Of a stretch of DNA of 64,000 nt, positions 18,404 through 27,613 are shown one piece after another. Made by a program: the position numbers and the translations under genes. The stretch is taken from positions 1 to 64,000 of the forward strand of contig DATJPD010000042.1 of assembly GCA_035506575.1 (NCBI GenBank), in the 5' to 3' direction. Position 1 is the stretch's first letter; each line of letters starts with the position of its first letter. The DNA comes from DATJPD01 sp035506575. Lineage in GTDB: Bacteria > Pseudomonadota > Alphaproteobacteria > CACIAM-22H2. The notes beneath the pieces are model-generated. The model was not told the DNA's origin. It saw nothing but the letters and a program-made list of their open reading frames with translations, and did not search any database.

Positions 18404-21400
18404 TCAATCCTCGAGCGACACCAGCGATGCGTTGCCCCCGGCGGCGGTCGTGTTGACCGTGAGCGTGCGCTCGGCGGCAAAGCGCGGCAGATAGTGCGGG
18501 CCGCCGGCCTTGGGACCGGTGCCGGAGAGGCGCTCGCCGCCGAACGGCTGGACCCCCACCACCGCACCGATGACGTTGCGGTTCACATAGATGTTGCCGA
18601 CCCGCGCGCGCGCGCAGATGCGCTCGACTGTGTCGTCGATGCGGCTGTGGATGCCGAGCGTCAGCCCGTACCCGGTCGCGTTGACCGCGTCGACGACCGC
18701 ATCCAGCCGGTCGCCCGCGAAGCGCACCACGTGCATCACCGGACCGAACACCTCGCGCTTGAGCATTTCGATCGTGTCCAGACCGAACGCCACTGGAGCC
18801 ACGAACTCGCCCCGGGGCAGATCGCGCGGCAGCGCGCCGTCATGGACGGGCCGCGCCGTGGCGCGCAGCCGGGCAATGTGCGCCTCCAGCGTGGTCCGCG
18901 CCCGCTCGTCGATGACCGGTCCGACATCGGTCGCCAGCAGCGAGGGATCGCCGACCTTCAGCTCGGCCATGGCGCCGGCCAGCATGCGCTCGACCTTGTC
19001 CGCGATCTCCTCCCGCACGAACAGAACGCGCAGAGCCGAGCAGCGCTGGCCAGCGCTGTTGAAGGCGGACGACAGCGCATCGGTGACCACCTGCTCGGGC
19101 AGCGCCGAGGAATCGACGATCATGGCGTTCTGGCCGCCGGTTTCCGCGATCAAGGTCGCGATCGGCGCCTCGCGCGCCGCAAGCGCGCGGTTGATCCGCC
19201 AGCCGGTCTCGGTCGAGCCGGTGAAAGCCACCCCCGCGATCCGTGGATCGCTCACGAGCGCACCGCCCAGATCCGCGCCGCCGGGCAGGAGATGCAGGCA
19301 CCCGGGGGCGATGCCGGCGGCGAGCATCAACCGCACGGCCTCCGCGGCGATCAGCGGGGTCTGCGGCGCCGGCTTGGCGATCACCGCGTTGCCCGCGGCC
19401 AGCGCCGCGGCGATCTGCCCGGTGAAGATCGATAGCGCGAAATTCCAAGGACTGATGCATACGAAGACGCCGCGCCCGTGCAGCGCCAGCGAATTGCGCT
19501 CACCGGTCGGTCCGGGCAGCGACAGGGGAGCGGCGAAGAGCCGCCGCGCCTCTGCGGCGTAGTAGCGCAGAAAATCGACCGCCTCCCGGACCTCCGACAG
19601 CGCATCGGGGATGGTGCGCCCGGCCTCGCCGACAACCCGCGCCATCAGCGCGGCACGGTTGTCCTCGAACAGATCGGCCGCGCGCTCGAGCAGCTTCGCC
19701 CGCTCCTCCGCATCACGCTTCGCCCAGCGCTCCTGCGCAGTCGCCGCCTCACCCACGGCAGCGGCCGCGTCCTCTTGCGTTGCGTCTTGCACCTCCCCGA
19801 TGACGCGGTCGCGATCGGCCGGTGCGCGCACCGCGCGGACGGGACAACCAGGTACCGTTGCGCCGGCGGTCACCGGTGCTGCCGTCCAGGCCTGTGCCCC
19901 TGCCCGTTCCATCTTCGCCGCGAGATCGGTCAACGCCTCGACATCGCTCATGTCGATGCCGCTGGTGTTGCGCCGCGACGGGCCGAACAGATGCACCGGC
20001 AGCGGGATCTTCGGGTGCGGCGTAGGCCCCAGCCTTGCCAGCGCCTCCATCGGCCCCTCGACGAGCCTGGCGATCGGCGTCGCGGGGTCCGATATCTTAT
20101 GGACGAACGAGGTGTTGGCACCGTTCTCGAGCAGCCGGCGCACGAGATAGGGCAGCAGCTCTTCGTGGCTGCCGACCGGCCCGTAGACCCGGCATGGACG
20201 GCGCGGGGTAAGCGTTTCCGCCGCCACTGCGTGCAGCGCTTCGCCCATGCCATGCAGTCTCTGGAATTCGAAGGCAGCCCGCGGATCCGCCATGTGGTGG
20301 AGTGCTGCGAGCGTGTAGGCGTTATGCGTGGCGAATTGCGGGTAGATGCAGTCCTGCGCCGCCAGGAGCCGCCGCGCAGCCGCGAGATAGGACAGGTCGG
20401 TCCACGACTTTCGGGTGAACACCGGGTAGCCGGCAAGGCTGCGCTCCTGGGCCCGCTTGATCTCGGCATCCCAGTAGGCGCCCTTCACTAGACGGACCAT
20501 CAGCCGCGTCTTCTGCGCCCGCGCGAGCTCGACGAGCCAATCGATCACCGGCAGCGCCCGCTTTTGATACGCCTGAACGGCCAAGCCGAATCCGGACCAA
20601 CCGCCCAGCCGGGCGTCGCCGACCACGGCCGCGATGACGTCGAGCGAAAGGTCCAGCCGATCGACCTCTTCGGCGTCGACCGTGAGCCCGATATCCCAGC
20701 GCCGCGCCGCCTCCGCGAGCGCGATGACCCGCGGCACGAGCTCCGCCATGACGCGACGGCGCTGCGCGAACTCGTAGCGCGGATGGAGCGCCGAAAGCTT
20801 GATCGATACGCCCGGCCCCTCGACCGGGCCTCGCGCGTGGCTGGCACGGCCGATCGCGTCGATGGCGCCGCGATACGCCTCGGTGTAGCGTGCCGCATCC
20901 TCGGCCGTGTGCGCGGCCTCGCCCAGCATGTCGAACGAATAGCGCGCGCCCCCGTCCGGCTCCGCGGCGCGGGCCAGCGCCTCGTCGATCGTCCGCCCGA
21001 CGACGAACTGCCGCCCGAGGATGCGCATCGCCGTCATCATGGCCTGGCGCATCACCGGCTCGCCCTGCCGCATGACGACCTGGCGAAGGGCGGCGGCAAG
21101 TCCGGCCTGGTCTTCCTCGCGCAAGAGCCGCCCGGTCAGGGCCAGCGCCCACGTCGCCGCATTGACAAGAAGCGAGCTGCTGCTGCCGACGTGGCGCTCC
21201 CAGTCCGCACTACCCAGCTTATCGCGGATCAGCCGATTGGCCGTGTCGGCATCGGGGATGCGCAGCAACGCCTCGGCGAGGCACATGAGCGCGATCCCTT
21301 CCGCGGTGTCGAGCTGGTACTCCTGCAGCAGCGTTTCGATGCCGAGCCCGTGCGCGGGCCGCGACCGCACCGCACGGACGAGCTCGCCCGCAGTTGCCGT

Positions 21401-21538
21401 GATCTCCCGCAGAACGTCGTTGTCGAGGGCTGCCGCAGCTGCCAGACGACGGACCAGGGCGGCCTCGTCCGCCAGAAGGGCGGCCCGGATCCGCCGCCGG
21501 CCGGGGGCGCGGTCGAGGGGCGGGCCGTCGAAAATCAT
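18404..21538 (-). CDS. putA: Bifunctional proline dehydrogenase / L-glutamate gamma-semialdehyde dehydrogenase
   Basis: A 1044-aa PutA that oxidises proline to glutamate at the membrane, passing electrons from FAD to quinone and then NAD+. The N-terminal half is the PRODH barrel (LMVRLVKGAYWDAEIK, FATHNAYTLAAL, FQRLHGMGEALH). The aldehyde dehydrogenase half has Glu799 in ETGGQN and Cys833 in NSAGQRCSALR. Compared with enterobacterial PutA it lacks the N-terminal ribbon-helix-helix DNA-binding domain, so it is bifunctional and does not repress itself. No PutP or regulator lies beside it. Confidence 0.96.
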   Translation of the reverse strand: MIFDGPPLDRAPGRRRIRAALLADEAALVRRLAAAAALDNDVLREITATAGELVRAVRSRPAHGLGIETLLQEYQLDTAEGIALMCLAEALLRIPDADTANRLIRDKLGSADWERHVGSSSSLLVNAATWALALTGRLLREEDQAGLAAALRQVVMRQGEPVMRQAMMTAMRILGRQFVVGRTIDEALARAAEPDGGARYSFDMLGEAAHTAEDAARYTEAYRGAIDAIGRASHARGPVEGPGVSIKLSALHPRYEFAQRRRVMAELVPRVIALAEAARRWDIGLTVDAEEVDRLDLSLDVIAAVVGDARLGGWSGFGLAVQAYQKRALPVIDWLVELARAQKTRLMVRLVKGAYWDAEIKRAQERSLAGYPVFTRKSWTDLSYLAAARRLLAAQDCIYPQFATHNAYTLAALHHMADPRAAFEFQRLHGMGEALHAVAAETLTPRRPCRVYGPVGSHEELLPYLVRRLLENGANTSFVHKISDPATPIARLVEGPMEALARLGPTPHPKIPLPVHLFGPSRRNTSGIDMSDVEALTDLAAKMERAGAQAWTAAPVTAGATVPGCPVRAVRAPADRDRVIGEVQDATQEDAAAAVGEAATAQERWAKRDAEERAKLLERAADLFEDNRAALMARVVGEAGRTIPDALSEVREAVDFLRYYAAEARRLFAAPLSLPGPTGERNSLALHGRGVFVCISPWNFALSIFTGQIAAALAAGNAVIAKPAPQTPLIAAEAVRLMLAAGIAPGCLHLLPGGADLGGALVSDPRIAGVAFTGSTETGWRINRALAAREAPIATLIAETGGQNAMIVDSSALPEQVVTDALSSAFNSAGQRCSALRVLFVREEIADKVERMLAGAMAELKVGDPSLLATDVGPVIDERARTTLEAHIARLRATARPVHDGALPRDLPRGEFVAPVAFGLDTIEMLKREVFGPVMHVVRFAGDRLDAVVDAVNATGYGLTLGIHSRIDDTVERICARARVGNIYVNRNVIGAVVGVQPFGGERLSGTGPKAGGPHYLPRFAAERTLTVNTTAAGGNASLVSLED

Positions 21539-21553
21539 CCGCCCGGCTGCCGG

Positions 21554-22402
21554 CTACGCGGGGCCGAACCCATAAAGCTGCGCGGGATTGTCAGCCAGGA
21601 TACGCCGCCTCGTCGCCTCGTCCGGCGCCCAGTCGAGGAGGGTGTCGAGCAGGACGGCATCGTCGGGCATGTCGTCCTTCGGGGCTGAGGGGTGCGGCCA
21701 GTTGCTCGCCCACAGCATGCGTTCGGGCGCCTGCTTGACCATGGCCTTGGCCAGTGCTCCGACATCGTCGTAGTTCGGCGGCCCCTTTTTCGAGACCTCG
21801 TACGGCGCCGACAGCTTCATCCAGGTGCGGCCGTTGTCGAGGAGGCGCTGCAGGACCTTGAACCCCGGGTGATCGACCGTGACCGGCTCCAGGAACTTGC
21901 CGACGTGATCGATAACCAAGGTGCCGGGCAGGCGCTTGATCATCGCTTCGCGCTCGGGCAGATCGCGGCCATCCAGCTGGAGCTGCACGTGCCAGCCGAA
22001 CGGATGCACGCGCGCCGCCATGGTCTCGAGAATCTCCCACGGCAGCGCCCCGCCCTTGAGCATGAGGAACCGGATTCCCCGGATGCCGGCCTTGGTCAGC
22101 CGCGCGAGCTCGTCGTCGGACACCGACGTGTCGACCACGGCCACGCCGCGGGCGCTGTCGCCGAGTGCCGCCATGGCCTCGAGCGTGCAGCGGTTGTCCG
22201 TCCCGTAGGTGGACGGCTGGACGATGACGACACGCGTCAATCCGAGGCGCTGCTGCATCTTGCGATAATCGGCGACGCTGGCCGGCGGCGGCTGGATGAA
22301 GGCGGTGGGAGCCTTCGGGAATTTCGCATCGTAGAAATGCATGTGCGTATCGCAGGCGCCAGGAGGCGCCTTGAGCCGCGGCCGTGAGTCCTGGGTGGCC
22401 AT
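21554..22402 (-). CDS. Amidohydrolase-2 family hydrolase (LigI-like)
   Basis: A 282-aa metal-dependent hydrolase related to 2-pyrone-4,6-dicarboxylate lactonase. CDTHMHFYD gives the HxH metal site, VIDHVGKF a middle histidine, and LWASNWPHP the terminal catalytic Asp/His region. ATG 22402 is preceded by GAGGA; longer readings run into the next intergenic region. A lactonase or decarboxylase role in aromatic acid catabolism is typical, but the substrate is not shown. It ends 15 bp before the start of putA, so the two genes may be co-transcribed. Confidence 0.87.
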   Translation of the reverse strand: MATQDSRPRLKAPPGACDTHMHFYDAKFPKAPTAFIQPPPASVADYRKMQQRLGLTRVVIVQPSTYGTDNRCTLEAMAALGDSARGVAVVDTSVSDDELARLTKAGIRGIRFLMLKGGALPWEILETMAARVHPFGWHVQLQLDGRDLPEREAMIKRLPGTLVIDHVGKFLEPVTVDHPGFKVLQRLLDNGRTWMKLSAPYEVSKKGPPNYDDVGALAKAMVKQAPERMLWASNWPHPSAPKDDMPDDAVLLDTLLDWAPDEATRRRILADNPAQLYGFGPA

Positions 22403-22501
22403 CTGGTCCTCGTTGTGGCTGAGGTGACGCCTCAGAATACATGCAGAGGCCCACGTCTCAAATGCCCGCCATCCGCCGCCCTTGTGACAAGCGGGCCAGC
22501 C

Positions 22502-23764
22502 ATGGAAGATGTCCCCTGCATGAGTCTGCTGTTCATTGCGGAGCGCTTGGCGCTCGTCACGGCCCTCGCGGTCTTCCTGGGCTTGGCCTTCGAGGACATG
22601 TACAAGCGCGACGAGCACAGCCTTCCCGGCGGCATCCGGACCTTTCCGATGCTCGCCCTTGCGGGTTCGGCGCTGTACCTGACCGACCCCGCCCGCGCGC
22701 TGGCCTATGTCGCGGGCCTTCTGGTGCTCGGCGCGTGGCTCTACCCTTATCTCTCCGCCGCGCGGCCGTCCTTCATCGTCCCGATCTGCCATCTGGCGGC
22801 GTACGCGATGGGCCCGATCGCGCTGACGCAGTCGCCGTGGGTGGCGGTGTCCATGACCGTCGTCACCGTGCTGCTGATGACGGGGCGGACGCAGATCCAT
22901 CGCGTGGTCGAAGTCGTTCCGGCGGAGGAGGTCCGCACGGCCGGCGAATTCCTCGTCCTGGTCGGCATCATCCTGCCTCTCGTGCCCAACGAGCCGCTCA
23001 TCCCGCAAGTGCCGTTGACTCCGTTTCAAGCCTGGCTGGCGCTCGTCGCCGTCAGCGCCACGGCCTATGTCACATATTTCGTCCAACGGTATGTGCCCTC
23101 GCGCAACAGCGTGCTGCTCCCGGCAGTGATGGGCGGCTTCTACTCGTCAACCGCGATAACCCTGGTGCTCGCCAAGCGGCTGCGCGAGAGCGACCACGGC
23201 TCATCCGATCTCTCCGCCGGCATCGTCGGCGCCACGGCGGTGATGTATGTGCGGATCGGGGTCATCGTCGGGCTATTTGATCAGCATCTGGCGCTGGCCC
23301 TCCTGCCCGCTCTCGCCGGCCTGTTCGCGTGCGGAAGCGCGCTCGCGATCTGGGAATGGATGCGCAAACGGGCCAATCAGCCCGTCGCCGGGATCAGCGC
23401 CCAAAATCCACTGCAGCTCACGGCCGCTGTCATCTTTGCGGCTTCGTACGTCGCGATCTCGGTCATTTCGAGCTGGGTCAAGACGAGCTTCGGTGCGGCC
23501 GGGATCATTGTGCTCGCGCTGCCGGTAGGGTTGACCGACATCGCTCCCTTCGTGACGACCCTCGCGCAAGGCGGCTCGACCAGCCTGACCCAAGGCATCG
23601 TGACCGCCGCGATCCTGACCGCGGCATCGTCGAACAACGTGCTGAAGGCGGTCTACGCCTTGGCATTCGGCGGACGCGCCGCGGCCCTGGCGCCCGCCGC
23701 CATGCTGACCGCCCTCGCCGCCCTGGGATTCGTCATGGCCGCCGTCTACGGCTGGGAGGGCTAG
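22502..23764 (+). CDS. MgtC/DUF4010 family membrane protein
   Basis: A polytopic membrane protein of 420 aa (414 if it starts at ATG 22520). The N-terminal MgtC-like part has TALAVFLGLAFEDMYKR and LPGGIRTFPMLALAG. The DUF4010 part follows with GGFYSSTAITLVLAKR and the last hydrophobic block ASSNNVLKAVYALAFGG. About eleven hydrophobic segments can be drawn. Relatives are linked to magnesium or low-ion stress but are not characterised as transporters. It precedes fixL by 89 bp on the same strand. Confidence 0.85.
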   Translation: MEDVPCMSLLFIAERLALVTALAVFLGLAFEDMYKRDEHSLPGGIRTFPMLALAGSALYLTDPARALAYVAGLLVLGAWLYPYLSAARPSFIVPICHLAAYAMGPIALTQSPWVAVSMTVVTVLLMTGRTQIHRVVEVVPAEEVRTAGEFLVLVGIILPLVPNEPLIPQVPLTPFQAWLALVAVSATAYVTYFVQRYVPSRNSVLLPAVMGGFYSSTAITLVLAKRLRESDHGSSDLSAGIVGATAVMYVRIGVIVGLFDQHLALALLPALAGLFACGSALAIWEWMRKRANQPVAGISAQNPLQLTAAVIFAASYVAISVISSWVKTSFGAAGIIVLALPVGLTDIAPFVTTLAQGGSTSLTQGIVTAAILTAASSNNVLKAVYALAFGGRAAALAPAAMLTALAALGFVMAAVYGWEG

Positions 23765-23814
23765 GTCTGGTCTCCGGCACCGCCGCCGGTCTTCCATTGA
23801 GATTCAAATGGGAT

Positions 23815-23826
23815 AAAAAGATACTT
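23815..23826 (+). promoter_or_regulatory. Recurrent 12-mer AAAAAGATACTT, copy 2
   Basis: Identical to the element at 13118-13129. It is 28 bp upstream of the fixL-like start, so it overlaps the expected promoter or leader. Confidence 0.4.
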
Positions 23827-23853
23827 GCCCACGGGTGGGGGGCGCGATCGATC

Positions 23854-25521
23854 ATGACGGCTCAACAGCGCATTCTGGCGATCATGGCGGTGACGGGCTG
23901 CGTCGGCGTCGCGCTCTCGGCGCTCGCGGGCGCCCAGACGTCGCAGGAATCGCTGTTTGTCGGACTCCTGCTGACCCTCGTTGCCATCGCGGCGACCGGG
24001 CTGGCCTATCGCGTTGCCATCCGTGCCGAGCAGGGCGAGAGCCGCACCGGCGAGCGCCTGCAGGCGGTGATCGACAATGCGCACGACGCCATTATCACGA
24101 TCAACGTCCAGGGCCGGATCGAGACCTTCAATAAGGCCGCGTCGCGGATTTTCGGCTACGAACCCGGCGAGGTCTTGGGCCGCAACGTCAACGTCCTGAT
24201 GCCATCGCCCTACAAGGAGGCGCACGATACCTATTTGCACAACTACATGACGACCGGTGTCGCCAAGATCATCGGCACCGGCCGCGAGGTGGAGGCGCGT
24301 CGCCGCGACGGGACCGTCTTCCCGATCGACCTGTCCGTGGCCGAGATGAACGTCGGCGGCCGGCGCGGCTTCATCGGCGTGATCCGTGACATCAGCGAGC
24401 GCAAGCTGGCGGAAGCCGCCCGCGATCAGCTGGCCGCGATCGTGCAGTCCTCGCACGATGCCGTCATTGGAAAAAATCTCGCCGGCTTCATCACCTCGTG
24501 GAACAGAGGTGCTGAGGAGATGTACGGCTACACGGCAGCCGAGGCCGTCGGGCAGCCGATCGCCATGCTGGCTCCTCCGGCCCTGAAGAACGAGATTCCC
24601 GGTCTGATCGAGCGCGCCCGCCGCGGCGAGGTGATCACGAACCACGAGACGACTCGCATCACGAAGGATGGCCGTCACCTCGATGTATCGCTCACCCTCT
24701 CGCCGATCCGGGACGCGGCGGGCGAGATCGTCGGCGTCTCCACGATCGCCCGCGACGTGACGCAGTTCAACCAGGCGCAGCGCCGGATCCGCGAGCTCAC
24801 CGCCGAGATGGTCCACATGTCCCGGCTTACGGCGATGGGCCAGCTCTCGTCCTCGCTCGCGCACGAGCTCAACCAGCCGCTCACCGCGGTGGCGAACTAC
24901 GCCGAGGCTGCCCGCCAGCTGCTTCTGGCCGCCCCGAATCCGCCGCCGCCGCGCGTTACCGAATTCCTCGAAAAGACGGCGAGCCAAGCCGACCGGGCGG
25001 GCCAGATCATCCGCCGGCTGCGCGGATTCGTCGAGAAAGGCTCGATCGAGCGCGTCCCCGCGTTCCTGGACGAGATGGTCAAGGAAGCGACCGCGCTGGG
25101 GACGATCGGATCCGCGTCGGACGGAATCCGGCTCGTCTACGATCTGGCCCCAGGCCTTCCGCCGGTGCAGATCGACAAGATCCAGATCCAGCAGGTCGTG
25201 GTGAATCTGGTCCGCAACGCCGCGGAAGTCCTGCGCGGGGCGGAACGGCGGGTGCTGACCGTGCGCACCGCCGCAGCCGCCGGCAGGTACCAGGAGGTGG
25301 CGGTGATCGATACCGGACCCGGGATTGCACCCGAGATCGCCGATCAGCTATTCAAACCGTTCGTGACCACCAAGGCGGACGGAATGGGCATCGGACTGTC
25401 TATTTGCCGATCGATCATCGAGGCGCATGAGGGCCGTATCTGGGCCGAACCCAATCCGGGCGGCGGCACGGTCTTCCGCTTCGTCATCCCCGAGACCGCC
25501 GACCGCGCGAGTGCCGCATGA
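23854..25521 (+). CDS. fixL: FixL-like oxygen-sensing histidine kinase
   Basis: A 555-aa kinase with two N-terminal membrane helices (about 6-26 and 33-54). PAS-A (about 65-185) carries the FixL haem pattern: His124 in KEAHDTYLHNY and Arg144 in IIGTGREV. PAS-B (about 192-305) lacks it. The H-box is SLAHELNQPL (His337), and the ATPase domain has VVNLVRNAAEV and GMGIGLSICRSI. This is the order of rhizobial FixL with an extra PAS. It is followed after 43 bp by its FixJ partner, with an apex-deleted palindromic element in the spacer. Oxygen sensing through haem is inferred from the conserved residues. Confidence 0.88.
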   Translation: MTAQQRILAIMAVTGCVGVALSALAGAQTSQESLFVGLLLTLVAIAATGLAYRVAIRAEQGESRTGERLQAVIDNAHDAIITINVQGRIETFNKAASRIFGYEPGEVLGRNVNVLMPSPYKEAHDTYLHNYMTTGVAKIIGTGREVEARRRDGTVFPIDLSVAEMNVGGRRGFIGVIRDISERKLAEAARDQLAAIVQSSHDAVIGKNLAGFITSWNRGAEEMYGYTAAEAVGQPIAMLAPPALKNEIPGLIERARRGEVITNHETTRITKDGRHLDVSLTLSPIRDAAGEIVGVSTIARDVTQFNQAQRRIRELTAEMVHMSRLTAMGQLSSSLAHELNQPLTAVANYAEAARQLLLAAPNPPPPRVTEFLEKTASQADRAGQIIRRLRGFVEKGSIERVPAFLDEMVKEATALGTIGSASDGIRLVYDLAPGLPPVQIDKIQIQQVVVNLVRNAAEVLRGAERRVLTVRTAAAAGRYQEVAVIDTGPGIAPEIADQLFKPFVTTKADGMGIGLSICRSIIEAHEGRIWAEPNPGGGTVFRFVIPETADRASAA

Positions 25522-25524
25522 CCC

Positions 25525-25564
25525 GGCCGTCGCTGAACCGAAGCTCCCACAGGAGCGAAGGCGC
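25525..25564 (+). repeat. Palindromic spacer element, apex-deleted copy
   Basis: This 40-bp spacer matches the two 64-bp elements at 48145-48208 and 52155-52218 after removal of their central 24 bp. The outer arms GCCGTCGCT and AGCGAAGGC pair at 8 of 9 positions, and GCTCC-CACA-GGAGC forms a small hairpin over the Shine-Dalgarno GGAG. It ends exactly at the ATGAG of fixJ. Confidence 0.7.
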
Positions 25565-26173
25565 ATGAGCTCTTCCGGGACGGTGCATATTGTCGATGAC
25601 GACGAGGCCGTCCGCGATTCGCTGCAGGCGCTCCTCGAAGCCAAGAAATATGCCGCCAGAACCTATCCGAACGCCGAGGCCTTTCTTGCTGCGCATTCGG
25701 CGGCACCGGCGGGCTGTGCGATCGTCGACGTCCGGATGCCCGGCATGGACGGCATCACCTTGCTGAACCGGTTGCGCGAGCGCGGCACGGCGTTGCCCGT
25801 GATCGTGGTGACCGGACACGGCGACATCCCGCTCGCGGTCCAGGCCATGAAAGCCGGCGCCAGCGACTTCGTCGAAAAGCCCTATTCGAACGAGACGATC
25901 ATCGACGCGGTTCAGCGCGCCCTTGCGGCCGCACCGGCCGAGGCAGCCGGCGACTCACCGGCCGAGATCGCCGCCCGGATCGCCGCCCTGACGCCGCGCG
26001 AGCGCGACGTCATGGACCAGCTCGTGATCGGAAACCCCAACAAGATCATAGCGTTCGAGCTCAAGATCAGCCCGCGCACGGTCGAGATCCACCGAGCCAA
26101 TCTGATGAAGAAGATGCAGGCGGACAGCTTGTCCCACCTGGTGCGGATGGTCCTGGCCGTCAAAGCCCGCTGA
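25565..26173 (+). CDS. fixJ: FixJ-like LuxR-family response regulator
   Basis: A 202-aa two-domain regulator. The receiver has DDDEAVRDSL, Asp55 in IVDVRMPGMDG, the switch Thr in VVTGHGDIPLAV and Lys in FVEKPYSN. The C-terminal LuxR helix-turn-helix starts LTPRERDVMDQL and has the recognition helix ISPRTVEIHRANL, both typical of FixJ. It is encoded directly after the FixL-like kinase. In relatives, FixJ activates fixK, whose product binds TTGAT-N4-ATCAA; such a box is present at 5544. No fixK is in the window. Confidence 0.92.
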   Translation: MSSSGTVHIVDDDEAVRDSLQALLEAKKYAARTYPNAEAFLAAHSAAPAGCAIVDVRMPGMDGITLLNRLRERGTALPVIVVTGHGDIPLAVQAMKAGASDFVEKPYSNETIIDAVQRALAAAPAEAAGDSPAEIAARIAALTPRERDVMDQLVIGNPNKIIAFELKISPRTVEIHRANLMKKMQADSLSHLVRMVLAVKAR

Positions 26174-26230
26174 CCGGTCTACGTAGTATCCCTTAATTGT
26201 GGCTGACGAGTGCCCCGGTAGGTTAATTTG

Positions 26231-26605
26231 ATGGACGAACCGGCGGTTATCTTCGTTGTCGACGACGACGAGGTCGTGCGCGATTCTATCAAGGTTCTCC
26301 TGGAGTTACGTCACTACCAAGTCTGCGACTTCGGCTCCGCTGCGGCCTTCCTGGCCGCGCGTGCGGGCGCAGCGCCCGCCGGCTGCCTGGTGCTGGACAT
26401 CCACATGCCGGATATGACCGGCCTCGAGCTGTTGCGGCAGCTCCGCCGCGAGGGTGATCCCATACCGGCCATTCTCATCACCGGCCGGCGGGATGCGGCG
26501 ACGCAGGCCCAGGCGCAATCGCTGGGGGCGACAGCCCTGCTCGACAAGCCGATCTCGCACCCGGCGCTGTTCTCGGCGATCGAGCAGGCCCTGAAGCGCC
26601 CCTGA
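26231..26605 (+). CDS. Single-domain response regulator near FixLJ
   Basis: A 124-aa receiver closely resembling the FixJ receiver (VVDDDEVVRDSIKVLLE, Asp56 in LVLDIHMPDMTG, LLDKPISH). It has no output domain. ATG 26231 is the only sensible start; a TTG lies immediately before it. It lies 57 bp after fixJ on the same strand and could compete with FixJ for phosphate from FixL, a role known for small receivers in other FixLJ systems. That role is inferred here. Confidence 0.88.
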   Translation: MDEPAVIFVVDDDEVVRDSIKVLLELRHYQVCDFGSAAAFLAARAGAAPAGCLVLDIHMPDMTGLELLRQLRREGDPIPAILITGRRDAATQAQAQSLGATALLDKPISHPALFSAIEQALKRP

Positions 26606-26708
26606 CGGGCGTATTAATTCGAAATTAGTCAGTTTCGTGTCAGTTAATCCGCGTATACAGTTCCTAGGCTGGCCGGGGGGCCCGGTTCGGGTTCAAGGGA
26701 AACGAATT

Positions 26709-27551
26709 TTGGCGACGGATGACGCGAGTTTTTGGCTCGACGGTAGTCGAGACGGAGTTCTTCTTGTCCATGGCCTGACCGGCACGCCGACGGAGATGCG
26801 TTTCGTCGGCAAGCGGCTGGCGAGCGCCGGCTTCACGGTTTATGGCATGCAGCTCGTTGGTCATTGCGGCAGCGAGGCGGACCTGCTCGCGACCGGCTGG
26901 CGGGACTGGTATCACAGCGTCGAGGCGGCATACCGCCGGCTCGCCCGTCATTGCGAGCATGTCTATGTCGGCGGCCTGTCGATGGGCGCCCTGCTCGCCC
27001 TCCATCTGGCCGCCAATCTTCCGGAGCGGGCGCTGTCCGGTCTGGCCCTCTATTCGACGACCCTTTGGTACGACGGCTGGAACACGAACCCGCTCCGGTT
27101 CCTGCTGCCCCTCGTGCTCCGGCTGCCGTTCGGGCACCGCTACAGCTTCTGGGAAGAGCCACCCTTCGGCATCAAGGACGAGCGTCTGCGGCAGGTCGTG
27201 GTGTCGCGCATGCTCAGCGGCGACAGCGTCGGCGGCGGCCTCCCGGTCGTCCGCGGCCAGAGCATCAGCGAGCTGCACCGCCTGATCCGCCGGGTGAAGC
27301 GCGAACTGCACGCCGTCACCACGCCCGCACTCATTCTGCACGCGTCCGAGGACGACATGACCAGCGTGCGCAGCAACGCCGACGTCCTGGAGCGCAACCT
27401 CGCAGGTCCGGTGCGCAAGGTTCTGCTCGACGACTGCTATCACATGATCACGGTCGACCGGCAGCGGCGCGAGGTCGCCGATCACACGATCGATTTCTTC
27501 CGCTCGACCGCGGCCCGGAACAACGACGTCCTGCGGCGCGCTGCCGCTTGA
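26709..27551 (+). CDS. Alpha/beta hydrolase (carboxylesterase type)
   Basis: A hydrolase of about 280 aa. VLLVHGLTGTPTEM supplies the oxyanion loop, GGLSMGALL the nucleophile elbow (GxSxG), HASEDDMTSV the acid, and DDCYHMITVD the catalytic His. This matches monoglyceride-lipase-like carboxylesterases. TTG 26709 is chosen because AGGGA lies 8 bases upstream and conserved sequence begins shortly after; GTG 26637 would add 24 residues. The preceding 103 bp are AT-rich and probably hold the promoter. Confidence 0.82.
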   Translation: MATDDASFWLDGSRDGVLLVHGLTGTPTEMRFVGKRLASAGFTVYGMQLVGHCGSEADLLATGWRDWYHSVEAAYRRLARHCEHVYVGGLSMGALLALHLAANLPERALSGLALYSTTLWYDGWNTNPLRFLLPLVLRLPFGHRYSFWEEPPFGIKDERLRQVVVSRMLSGDSVGGGLPVVRGQSISELHRLIRRVKRELHAVTTPALILHASEDDMTSVRSNADVLERNLAGPVRKVLLDDCYHMITVDRQRREVADHTIDFFRSTAARNNDVLRRAAA

Positions 27552-27613
27552 GGTTGCCCGTCTAGCCGCCCGCTCCTACAGTCGGACCCCACGCGTTCAC
27601 CCCGGGGGCCGGC

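Noticed and set aside
18404..21538. Trifunctional PutA with DNA-binding activity
   Set aside because: The N-terminus has no ribbon-helix-helix segment and the length (1044 aa) fits the bifunctional form.
23797..23807. TTGAGATTCAA upstream of fixL as a second FNR box
   Set aside because: The arms TTGA and TCAA are three bases apart instead of six, so it does not fit TTGAT-N4-ATCAA.
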